From Streptomyces hydrogenans (lineage in GTDB: Bacteria > Actinomycetota > Actinomycetes > Streptomycetales > Streptomycetaceae), in NCBI RefSeq assembly GCF_014656075.1, contig NZ_BNBS01000053.1, positions 1-52,743 of the forward strand: 52,743 bases of DNA. Reading direction: 5' to 3'. Both the position numbers and the translations under genes were made by a program. Every line of letters begins with the position of its first letter. The stretch's first letter is position 1. Shown here in pieces: positions 34,458 to 41,658 of this stretch. The notes below the pieces were generated by a model, which saw only the letters and a program-made list of their open reading frames with translations, made no database searches and was not told the origin of the DNA.

Positions 34458-35864
34458 TCAGCCTCCCGGCTCCTCCGCGCGCCGGCTCGGGCGGCGGCCG
34501 GAGGGCAGCACGCGCAGGGCGTCGCCCATGTCCGCGACCTCCGTCACCTTCATGCCCGGCGGCACCCTCCCCGGGTCCCCGGGGACCAGCGCGTGCGTGA
34601 AGCCCAGGCGGTGCGCCTCGGCGAGCCGGCGCTGGACGCCGGTCACCCGCCGCACCTCGCCCGCGAGGCCGACCTCGCCGATCGCGACCAGGTTCTTCGG
34701 CAGCGGGGTGTCGCTCGCGGCCGAGGCCAGGGCCAGTGCGATCGCCAGGTCGGCGGCCGGCTCGGAGAGCTTCACCCCGCCCACCGTGGCGCTGTAGATG
34801 TCCCGCTTGCCCAGCGCGCTGATCCGGCCGCGCTGCTCCAGGACCGCCAGCATCATCGAGACCCGGGAGGTCTCCAGACCGGAGGTGGTCCGGCGCGGGG
34901 ACGGGATCTGGGAGTCCACGGTCAGCGCCTGCACCTCGGCGACCAGCGGCCGGCGGCCCTCCAGCGTCACCGTGAGGCAGGTGCCCGGCACGGCCACGTC
35001 ACGACGGGTCAGGAACAGCCCGGACGGGTCGGCGAGACCCGTGATCCCCTCGTCGTGCAGCTCGAAGCAGCCGACCTCGTCCGTCGCCCCGTACCGGTTC
35101 TTCACGCCCCGGACCAGACGCAGACGCGCGTGCCGGTCGCCCTCGAAGTGCAGGACGACGTCCACCAGGTGTTCGAGGAGACGGGGGCCCGCGATCGCCC
35201 CGTCCTTCGTCACGTGCCCGACGAGCAGGGTGGACATCCCGCGCTCCTTGGAGGCCCGGATCAGCGCGCCCGCGACCTCGCGGACCTGCGCCATGCCGCC
35301 GGGGGCGCCGTCGATCTCCGGCGAGGCGACGGTCTGCACCGAGTCCAGGATCAGCAGCGAGGGCTTGACCTCGTCCAGATGGCCGAGGACCGCCGACAGG
35401 TCGGTCTCGGCCGCCAGGTACAGGTGGTCGCTGATCGCGTCGATCCGGTCCGCGCGCAGCCGCACCTGGCTCGCGGACTCCTCGCCCGTCACGTACAGCG
35501 TCCGGTGGGCGTCGCTGGCCGCCTTCGCCGCCACGTCGAGCAGCAGCGTGGACTTGCCGACGCCCGGCTCGCCCGCGAGCAGCACCACCGCGCCGGGCAC
35601 CAGGCCGCCGCCGAGGACGCGGTCCAGTTCGTCGACGCCGGTCGAGCGGGCGGTCGCCTGCCGGCCGTCCACCTGGCCGATGGGGACCGCGGCGGTGGAG
35701 ACCCGGCCGGCGGCGGTGGTCCTGACGGCGGGCGTGCCGTACTCCTCCACCGTCCCCCATGCCTGGCACTCGGGGCAGCGGCCGAGCCATTTGGCCGTCT
35801 GCCAGCCGCATTCGGTGCAGCGGTAGGACGGACGGTCCTTGGCGGATTTCGTACGGGCAGCCAT
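34458..35864 (-). CDS. radA: RadA branch-migration helicase / DNA repair protein
   Basis: A RecA-like ATPase of 468 residues acting in recombination. The N-terminal zinc finger is C16-x2-C19...C30-x2-C33 (YRCTECGWQTAKWLGRCPEC). Walker A is GEPGVGKST (98-106), and the RadA-specific KNRYG motif is present (VKNRYGATDEVG). The C-terminal part is the Lon-protease-like domain (KNLVAIGEVGLAGEVRRV). A minus-strand TACGGT (35872-35877) ends 7 nt before the ATG, so the mRNA is likely leaderless. disA follows 198 bp downstream on the same strand. Confidence 0.97.
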   Translation of the reverse strand: MAARTKSAKDRPSYRCTECGWQTAKWLGRCPECQAWGTVEEYGTPAVRTTAAGRVSTAAVPIGQVDGRQATARSTGVDELDRVLGGGLVPGAVVLLAGEPGVGKSTLLLDVAAKAASDAHRTLYVTGEESASQVRLRADRIDAISDHLYLAAETDLSAVLGHLDEVKPSLLILDSVQTVASPEIDGAPGGMAQVREVAGALIRASKERGMSTLLVGHVTKDGAIAGPRLLEHLVDVVLHFEGDRHARLRLVRGVKNRYGATDEVGCFELHDEGITGLADPSGLFLTRRDVAVPGTCLTVTLEGRRPLVAEVQALTVDSQIPSPRRTTSGLETSRVSMMLAVLEQRGRISALGKRDIYSATVGGVKLSEPAADLAIALALASAASDTPLPKNLVAIGEVGLAGEVRRVTGVQRRLAEAHRLGFTHALVPGDPGRVPPGMKVTEVADMGDALRVLPSGRRPSRRAEEPGG

Positions 35865-36081
35865 GCCCCACACCGTAGCCGCCGCCACCGACAGCGGACC
35901 GCCGCCCGCTCCCGGGCTGTGGACGGAACGGCCACAACCTGTGGACAGCCGGCCGCCGGCCCCGCGCCGCGGCAGCGGAACACACCGCTCGTGTCCCCTT
36001 TCGAGTGACGCCTTCACCCGTAAGGCTGAGAACGGCGGATCCGGTATGAAGAGTGCCCCCTCGCGCGCCTACGGTCGCCCA

Positions 36082-37908
36082 GTGACGAGCAGCAGGCTGG
36101 AATCCTCCCGCACCCCGGGCGCCCACCGGGCGCGCCGCGGCCCGCAGCAGGGACCGCGCGGCACGCTCGGCCAGCGACCCCCCGTCCGCTACGAGGCCGC
36201 CCTCGACGGACTCTTCACGTACTGCCTCTCGGTCCTCTGCGACCACGACACGGCCACCGCCGTCCTCGGCGACGTCCTCGCCGCCGCCGAACGCCACCAC
36301 GGCCGCTGCCCTTCCGACGACGAGGGCCGCACCGCCTGGCTCTACGCGCTGGCCCGCTGGGCCTGCCTGCGCAGCCTCGGCGAACAGCGCCGCCGGCGCC
36401 AGGGCGCCCACACCGGCCGCCCCGCCGTCCCCCCGCCCGCGCCGCCGCCGGTCTCCGCGGAGACCGCCGAGCGCCGCCGGGCCGAGCTCGCCAGCCTCGC
36501 CTGGCCCGAGGCCGCCGGCACCACGCCCGAGCAGCGCGAGGCCCTCGAACTGGCCGTCCGGCACGGCCTGAGCCCGCGCCAGGTCGCCGCCGTCCTCGCC
36601 CTCGACCCGTCGGCCGCCCGCGAGCTCCTCGCCACCGCCGGCTGCGAGGTCGAGCGCACCCGGGCCGCGCTCGCCGTCGTCTCCACCGGCAGCTGCCCCA
36701 CCGTCGCCCGGCTGCTCACCGGGGACCGGCAGGTGATCCTCTCGGCCGCCCTGCGCGCCGAACTGGTCCGGCACGTGGACGACTGCCCGGTCTGCCGCCG
36801 CACCGCCGAGCGGGTCGGCGCCGCCGCCCCCTGGCCGGGCGGCGGGCCGCGCCCCGTCCAGGACCGGCTGCCGCTCGTCGAGGCGCCCCGGGCCGCCGCC
36901 TACATGGCGATGCTGCACGTCCCCCGCGCGCGTGCGGGCGCCCCCCGCTTCGCGCCGACCGGCTTCCCGATCGACCCGAAGGACCTCGTCGCCCGCCGCG
37001 ACCGGATGCGGGCCCGCGCGGTCACCACCACCGTGGTCGCCGCCGTCGTCGCCGCCCCGGTGCTCGCCCTGTGGACCTCCTACCGGGGCGTCCCGGCGGG
37101 CGCCGAGGCCGGACGGGACGGCGCCCGGGTCAGCGTCGGCGAGAGCGAGGAGGCGACGGGCGCGGACGGCGGCCCCTACGACCGGTACGAGAACGCGGGC
37201 AACGCCCGGGCGACCGCCGACCCCGGCCTCGTCCAGGGGAGCCGCACCCCCGACGTGTCCGTCGAGGTCGTCACGCCCGCCCGGTCCGCCGGCCCCGCCG
37301 CCCCCGCCCGGCCCGGCGAGACCGCCCTGGGCTGGATCGAGGTCACCGCGCGCTGCCTCGGCGGCGTCACCCTCATCACCCTGGCCGGGCAGGGCGGCGC
37401 CCCCGTCGACTGGTCGCTGTGGACGGACGCGCCCTGGCTGTACGTGACCCGGTCCTCCGGCACCGTGGCCCCGGGCGGGACCGTCACCGTCGCCGTCCAC
37501 GTCGACCGGGCCCGGGAGCCGCGCGGGCCCTGGAGCGCCCGGATCGGCGTCGACCCGACCGGGGCGGTGCTGAGGATCAGCGGCCAGGGGCCCGTCGCGC
37601 CGATCGACGACCGGGTGATCCCGCCCCCGCCGGTCACCACGGAGCCGACGACCCCGCCGACCGGACCGCCGCCCACCGGCGGACCGGCGGAACCGCAGCC
37701 GACCGGACCCACCGAGCCGACGACGCCCCCGCCGACGACGGAGCAGCCCACCACACCGCCGCCGACCACGGAACCCACGACCCCGCCCCCGACGACCGAG
37801 CCGACGGACCCGCCGACCACCGATCCGCCGACCACGGAGCCGGGCACCACGGAACCCACGACGCCCCCGCCGACGACGGACGAGGCGACTCCGGCGCCCT
37901 CCTCCTGA
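36082..37908 (+). CDS. Sigma-factor-like / zinc-finger / TM / BACON-domain membrane protein
   Basis: This 608-residue protein is an unusual fusion. Residues about 35-215 resemble ECF sigma regions (RYEAALDGLFTYCLSVLCDHDTATAVLGDVL and, as region 4-like, TPEQREALELAVRHGLSPRQVAAVLALDPSAARELL). Next is an anti-sigma-type zinc-binding stretch with H231, C235 and C238 (HVDDCPVCRR). A TM segment covers 314-334. Outside the membrane there is a BACON-type beta domain at about 417-502, and a Pro/Thr-rich stalk (PPPTTEPTT repeats) to the end. The GTG at 36082 is supported by TACGGT (36070-36075), 6 nt upstream; an ATG at 36046 in frame is possible. The role is unknown, possibly surface sensing. Confidence 0.85.
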   Translation: MTSSRLESSRTPGAHRARRGPQQGPRGTLGQRPPVRYEAALDGLFTYCLSVLCDHDTATAVLGDVLAAAERHHGRCPSDDEGRTAWLYALARWACLRSLGEQRRRRQGAHTGRPAVPPPAPPPVSAETAERRRAELASLAWPEAAGTTPEQREALELAVRHGLSPRQVAAVLALDPSAARELLATAGCEVERTRAALAVVSTGSCPTVARLLTGDRQVILSAALRAELVRHVDDCPVCRRTAERVGAAAPWPGGGPRPVQDRLPLVEAPRAAAYMAMLHVPRARAGAPRFAPTGFPIDPKDLVARRDRMRARAVTTTVVAAVVAAPVLALWTSYRGVPAGAEAGRDGARVSVGESEEATGADGGPYDRYENAGNARATADPGLVQGSRTPDVSVEVVTPARSAGPAAPARPGETALGWIEVTARCLGGVTLITLAGQGGAPVDWSLWTDAPWLYVTRSSGTVAPGGTVTVAVHVDRAREPRGPWSARIGVDPTGAVLRISGQGPVAPIDDRVIPPPPVTTEPTTPPTGPPPTGGPAEPQPTGPTEPTTPPPTTEQPTTPPPTTEPTTPPPTTEPTDPPTTDPPTTEPGTTEPTTPPPTTDEATPAPSS

Positions 37909-37958
37909 GGTCCCGGCGCCTCGCGGACGCCTTCCCGGGCTCCTCCTGGAAGGAGGAG

Positions 37959-38861
37959 CTACGGCTCGGGGTCCGCCGGGTGCGGCGCCACCATGGGCAG
38001 CGTCGAGGCCAGCCGCGCCTCGCAGAGCCCGACCAGCACGTCGTACGCGTCCTTGCCCATCATCTCGATCAGCTCGGGCCGGTAGGAGACGTAGACCGGT
38101 TCCCCGCCGCCGTGCGCCGAGGTCGCCGAGGTGCACCACCAGTGCAGGTCGTGACCGCCCGGACCCCAGCCGCGCCGGTCGTACTCCCCGATGGACACCT
38201 GGAGCACGCGCGTGTCGTCGGGCCGGTCGATCCAGTCGTACGTCCGGCGCACCGGCAGCTGCCAGCACACGTCCGGCTTCGTCTCCAGCGGCTCCCGGCC
38301 CTCCTTCAGGGCCAGGATGTGCAGCGAGCAGCCGGCGCCGCCCGCGAAGCCCGGCCGGTTCTGGAAGATGCAGGAGCCCTTCCAGCGGCGGGTCTGCCGG
38401 TCGCCGTCGTCGTCGACCTGCGTCCACCCCGTCTCGCTGCCGACGTCGTGGAACTGCCACAGCTCCGGCGTGAGCCGCGCCACGTGCTCGGCGACCCGCT
38501 TCTCGTCGTCCTCGTCGGAGAAGTGCGCGCCCAGCGTGCAGCAGCCGTCCGCCGCCCGGCCCGCCTGGATGCCCTGGCAGCCGCTGCCGAAGACACAGGT
38601 CCAGCGCGAGGTCAGCCAGGTCAGGTCACAGCGGAAGACCTGCTCCTCGTCGGCCGGGTCCGCGAACTCCACCCACGCGCGCGGGAAGTCGAGCCCCTGC
38701 TCGTCCGGCTCCTCGCCCCTGCGCCGCTTCCGCACGCCCGTCACGGGCGGCTTGTCGCCCTTCACGTCGCGCGCGTACTTCACGTCCCGCACGTCGTGCG
38801 CGGCCTCGTCGCCGCCGGAGGCACTGTCTTTGCCCGGCTTCGCCTTTTTCGTCTTTGGCAC
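37959..38861 (-). CDS. Cysteine-rich cytoplasmic protein of unknown function
   Basis: The 300-residue protein has a Lys-rich N-terminus followed by a compact domain with many conserved-looking cysteines (RCDLTWLTSRWTCVFGSGC, DGCCTLGAHF, GSCIF, AGCSLH, DVCWQLPVRR, WWCTS). The pattern GC-x-G...GCC-x-LG resembles the YkgJ/DUF3109 type of Zn/Fe-binding proteins. I cannot name an activity. The start GTG follows TACGCT (minus strand 38869-38874) by 7 nt. It is divergent from the Ppx/GppA gene, and both promoters appear leaderless. Confidence 0.75.
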   Translation of the reverse strand: MPKTKKAKPGKDSASGGDEAAHDVRDVKYARDVKGDKPPVTGVRKRRRGEEPDEQGLDFPRAWVEFADPADEEQVFRCDLTWLTSRWTCVFGSGCQGIQAGRAADGCCTLGAHFSDEDDEKRVAEHVARLTPELWQFHDVGSETGWTQVDDDGDRQTRRWKGSCIFQNRPGFAGGAGCSLHILALKEGREPLETKPDVCWQLPVRRTYDWIDRPDDTRVLQVSIGEYDRRGWGPGGHDLHWWCTSATSAHGGGEPVYVSYRPELIEMMGKDAYDVLVGLCEARLASTLPMVAPHPADPEP

Positions 38862-38902
38862 AACGCCAAGCGTATGCGGGTCGGCGCAGTAGCGTTTCCG
38901 CC

Positions 38903-39847
38903 ATGAGACTCGGAGTCCTCGACGTCGGTTCGAACACGGTGCACCTGCTCGTGGTGGACGCCCACCCCGGCGCCCGCCCGCTGCCCGCCCATTCCCACAA
39001 GGCGGAGCTGCGGCTCGCCGAACTCCTCGACGCGCGCGGAGCCATCGCGCCCGCCGGTGTCGAGCGGCTCATCGGCACCGTCCGGGACGCGCTCCATGCC
39101 GCCGAGGACAAGGGCTGTGAGGAGGTCCTGCCCTTCGCGACCTCCGCCGTCCGCGAGGCCACCAACGCCGACGACGTCCTCGCCCGGGTCAAGAAGGACA
39201 CCGGCGTCGACCTCCAGGTCCTCACCGGCGAGGAGGAGGCCCGGCTCACCTTCCTCGCCGCCCGCCGCTGGTTCGGCTGGTCGGCGGGCAAGCTCCTCCT
39301 CCTCGACATCGGCGGCGGCTCCCTGGAGGTCGCCTACGGCATCGACGAGGACCCCGACGCGGCCGTCTCCCTGCCGCTCGGCGCGGGCCGGCTCACCGCC
39401 GGCTGGCTGCCCGGCGACCCGCCCGACACGGAGGACGTCAAGGCGCTGCGCCGCCATGTGCGCGCCCAGATCGCCCGGACCGTCGGCGAGTTCAGCCGCT
39501 TCGGGAAGCCCGACCACGTCGTCGCCACCTCCAAGACCTTCAAGCAGCTGGCCCGGATCGCCGGCGCCCCCGGCTCCGGCGAGGGGCTGTACGTGGAGCG
39601 GCTCCTGACCCGCGCCTCCCTGGAGGAGTGGGTGCCGCGGCTCGCCGCCATGAGCGGCGGCGAGCGCGCCACCCTGCCGGGCGTCTCCGAGGGCCGCGCC
39701 GCCCAGCTCCTGGCCGGCGCCCTGGTCGCCGAGGGGGCGATGGACCTGCTCGGCGTGGACCAGCTGGAGATCTGCCCCTGGGCCCTGCGCGAGGGCGTGA
39801 TCCTGCGCCGCCTCGACCACCTCCCGGAGGTCCCGGCGGGCGCGTGA
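38903..39847 (+). CDS. Ppx/GppA-family exopolyphosphatase
   Basis: This 314-residue ASKHA-fold enzyme acts on polyphosphate or (p)ppGpp-type substrates. Visible motifs: MRLGVLDVGSNTVHLLVVDAHPG (phosphate 1), FATSAVREATNADDVL, VLTGEEEARLTFLAAR, LLLDIGGGSLEVAYG (phosphate 2) and, towards the end, LAGALVAEGAMDLLGVDQLEICPWALREGVILRRL. It corresponds to the short actinobacterial class, lacking the C-terminal HD-like domain of E. coli Ppx. TAGCGT (38890-38895) ends 7 nt before the ATG and there is no SD, so it is predicted leaderless. Confidence 0.93.
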   Translation: MRLGVLDVGSNTVHLLVVDAHPGARPLPAHSHKAELRLAELLDARGAIAPAGVERLIGTVRDALHAAEDKGCEEVLPFATSAVREATNADDVLARVKKDTGVDLQVLTGEEEARLTFLAARRWFGWSAGKLLLLDIGGGSLEVAYGIDEDPDAAVSLPLGAGRLTAGWLPGDPPDTEDVKALRRHVRAQIARTVGEFSRFGKPDHVVATSKTFKQLARIAGAPGSGEGLYVERLLTRASLEEWVPRLAAMSGGERATLPGVSEGRAAQLLAGALVAEGAMDLLGVDQLEICPWALREGVILRRLDHLPEVPAGA

Positions 39848-40068
39848 CCGCCCCCGTTCCCCGCGCGCGTGGAGCGGGACCGGAGCCGTACGACCGGGTC
39901 ACGCGCGTACGGCGGGACCGGAGGTGCCGGACGGTCCCCCGCGCGCGTACCGCCCGATCGGAGCCGTCCGACAGCTCCACGCGCGCGTGCGGGAGGCGGG
40001 CCGGGGGCGGGCGGAGGGTGACCGGAACCACCCTCCCGCGCCCAGGTGCGCCCCGTACCCTGTCTTTC
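39848..40068. repeat. Intergenic region with degenerate 38-40 bp repeats
   Basis: Three to four imperfect units starting with CGCGCGTgg, CGCGCGTac, CGCGCGTac and CGCGCGTgc run from about 39868 to 39990, each carrying a GGGACCGGAG- or CGATCGGAG-like core. It is otherwise non-coding. A TACCCT hexamer (40056-40061) near the end is the probable -10 box of the isomerase gene. Confidence 0.5.
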
Positions 40069-41226
40069 GTGGCAGAACCAGCGGTGCGCGTCCCGGATGC
40101 GAAGGTCGCCCTGTCGACGGCCTCGGTCTATCCGGAGTCGACGGCGACGGCCTTCGAGGTCGCCGCGCGCCTGGGGTACGACGGCGTCGAGGTCATGGTG
40201 TGGACCGACCCGGTCAGCCAGGACGTCGAGGCCCTGCGCCGGCTCTCCGACTACCACCAGGTCCCGATCCTCGCCGTCCACGCCCCCTGCCTGCTCATCA
40301 CCCAGCGCGTCTGGTCCACCGACCCCTGGGTCAAGCTCCAGCGCGCCCAGGCGGCCGCCGAGCGGCTCGGCGCCTCCACGGTGGTCGTCCACCCGCCCTT
40401 CCGCTGGCAGCGCCAGTACGCCCGCGACTTCGTGACCGGCATCTGGCGGATGGCCGACGAGACCGACGTCCGCTTCGCCGTCGAGAACATGTACCCGTGG
40501 CGGTACAAGGACCGCGAGATGCTCGCGTACGCCCCCGAGTGGGACGTCACCAAGGACGACTACCGGCACTTCACGATCGACCTGTCGCACACCGCGACCG
40601 CCCGCACGGACACCCTCGCGATGATCGACCGCATGGGCGACCGGCTCGGCCACGTCCACCTCGCCGACGGGCGCGGCTCCGCCAAGGACGAACACCTGGT
40701 CCCGGGCCGGGGCACCCAGCCGTGCGCCGAGCTCCTGGAGGGCCTGGCCACCAGCGGCTTCGACGGGCACGTCGTCATCGAGGTCAACACCCGGCGCGCG
40801 ATGTCCGCCGCCGAACGGGAGGCCGACCTCGCGGAGGCGCTCGCCTTCACCCGGCTCCACCTCGCCTCGGCGGCCCGGGGCACGCGCGCGTGGGCGAGGC
40901 GACCCCCGGGCGGCGCGGCCGCCCTGCGCTCGGCGCCGCCGACGACAGCGGCCCCGGGGCGCGCGAGCGCATCCTGGAGGCGGCGCGGGGGCAGTTCGCG
41001 GAGCGCGGCTACGACAAGACCTCGGTGCGCGGCATCGCCAAGGCGGCCGGGGTCGACCCCGCCCTCGTGCACCATTACTTCGGCACCAAGGACGAGGTCT
41101 TCGCGGCGGCGATCGAGGTCTCCTTCGAGCCGGCCCTGGTCGTCCCCGCCATCCTCGACGGCCCGCGCGAGGCGGTCGGCGAGCGCCTGGCCCGCTTCTT
41201 CATCGGGGTGTGGGAGAACCCGGTGA
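40069..41226 (+). CDS. Sugar-phosphate isomerase/epimerase (AP endonuclease-2 fold) with readthrough tail
   Basis: The first 274 codons encode a TIM-barrel sugar-phosphate isomerase/epimerase: VALSTASVYPESTATAFEVAARLGYDGVEVMVW, VHAPCLL, VVVHPPF, FAVENMYPWR, DLSHTATA, LGHVHLADG, HVVIEVNTRR. These carry the His/Glu/Asp metal ligands of the family. The open frame does not stop there: a TGG codon at 40891-40893 sits where a TGA would give the usual GTGA overlap with the TetR start, and the frame runs on to a stop at 41224-41226. The last 111 residues are Arg/Ser/Ala-rich out-of-frame translation of the TetR gene. The GTG start follows TACCCT by 7 nt. Confidence 0.85.
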   Translation: MAEPAVRVPDAKVALSTASVYPESTATAFEVAARLGYDGVEVMVWTDPVSQDVEALRRLSDYHQVPILAVHAPCLLITQRVWSTDPWVKLQRAQAAAERLGASTVVVHPPFRWQRQYARDFVTGIWRMADETDVRFAVENMYPWRYKDREMLAYAPEWDVTKDDYRHFTIDLSHTATARTDTLAMIDRMGDRLGHVHLADGRGSAKDEHLVPGRGTQPCAELLEGLATSGFDGHVVIEVNTRRAMSAAEREADLAEALAFTRLHLASAARGTRAWARRPPGGAAALRSAPPTTAAPGRASASWRRRGGSSRSAATTRPRCAASPRRPGSTPPSCTITSAPRTRSSRRRSRSPSSRPWSSPPSSTARARRSASAWPASSSGCGRTR

Positions 41227-41504
41227 CCCGCGCCCCGCTGCTCGCGGTCATCCGCTCCGCGGTGACCCACGAGGCGGCGGCCAAGGTGCTGCGGACCTTC
41301 GTGCTGCGCCGGCTCCTGGAGCGGATCGCGGCCGACCTGGCCGTGCCGGACCCCCGGTTCCGGGCCGAGCTGGCTGCCTCGCAGATGATCGGGATCGTGA
41401 TCCTGCGGTATGTGATCCAGGTGGAGCCGCTGGCCTCGGCGGACCCGGAGCGGATCGTGGCGGAGGTCGCCCCGACGCTCCAGCGCTACCTGACCGAGGC
41501 CTGA
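40890..41504 (+). CDS. TetR-family regulator
   Basis: The 204-residue protein has a TetR helix-turn-helix (ARERILEAARGQFAERGYDKTSVRGIAKAAGVDPALVHHYFGTKDEVF, about 25-75), and a ligand domain with PVTRAPLLAVIRSAVTHEAAAKVLRTFVLRRLLERI. The GTG start at 40890 begins VGEATPGRRGRPA. It overlaps the isomerase frame by 337 bp because the isomerase has lost its stop. It should be translationally coupled to the isomerase. The gene is not divergent to an obvious target; the nearest downstream gene is ilvD (154 bp). Confidence 0.88.
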   Translation: MGEATPGRRGRPALGAADDSGPGARERILEAARGQFAERGYDKTSVRGIAKAAGVDPALVHHYFGTKDEVFAAAIEVSFEPALVVPAILDGPREAVGERLARFFIGVWENPVTRAPLLAVIRSAVTHEAAAKVLRTFVLRRLLERIAADLAVPDPRFRAELAASQMIGIVILRYVIQVEPLASADPERIVAEVAPTLQRYLTEA

Positions 41505-41584
41505 CGCCCCGACGAGACACCCCGGAGCGCGAGCCCCCGCGCGTCCGTCCACCGACCGAAGCCTGGAATCCCGTCCCGCATTCC

Positions 41585-41597
41585 GGACAGGCTGTCC
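41585..41597. promoter_or_regulatory. Palindrome overlapping the ilvD -35 region
   Basis: GGACAG-G-CTGTCC is a perfect palindrome. Its right end TGTCCA (41593-41598) is 18 nt upstream of TACGCT (41617-41622), which would start transcription near 41629. It is a candidate operator for ilvD, of unknown regulator. Confidence 0.45.
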
Positions 41598-41658
41598 AGA
41601 TCTTGGAGCGGCGGCGTACGCTCGTAACAAGCACATCCATCACGAGGAGCGAGCGACG

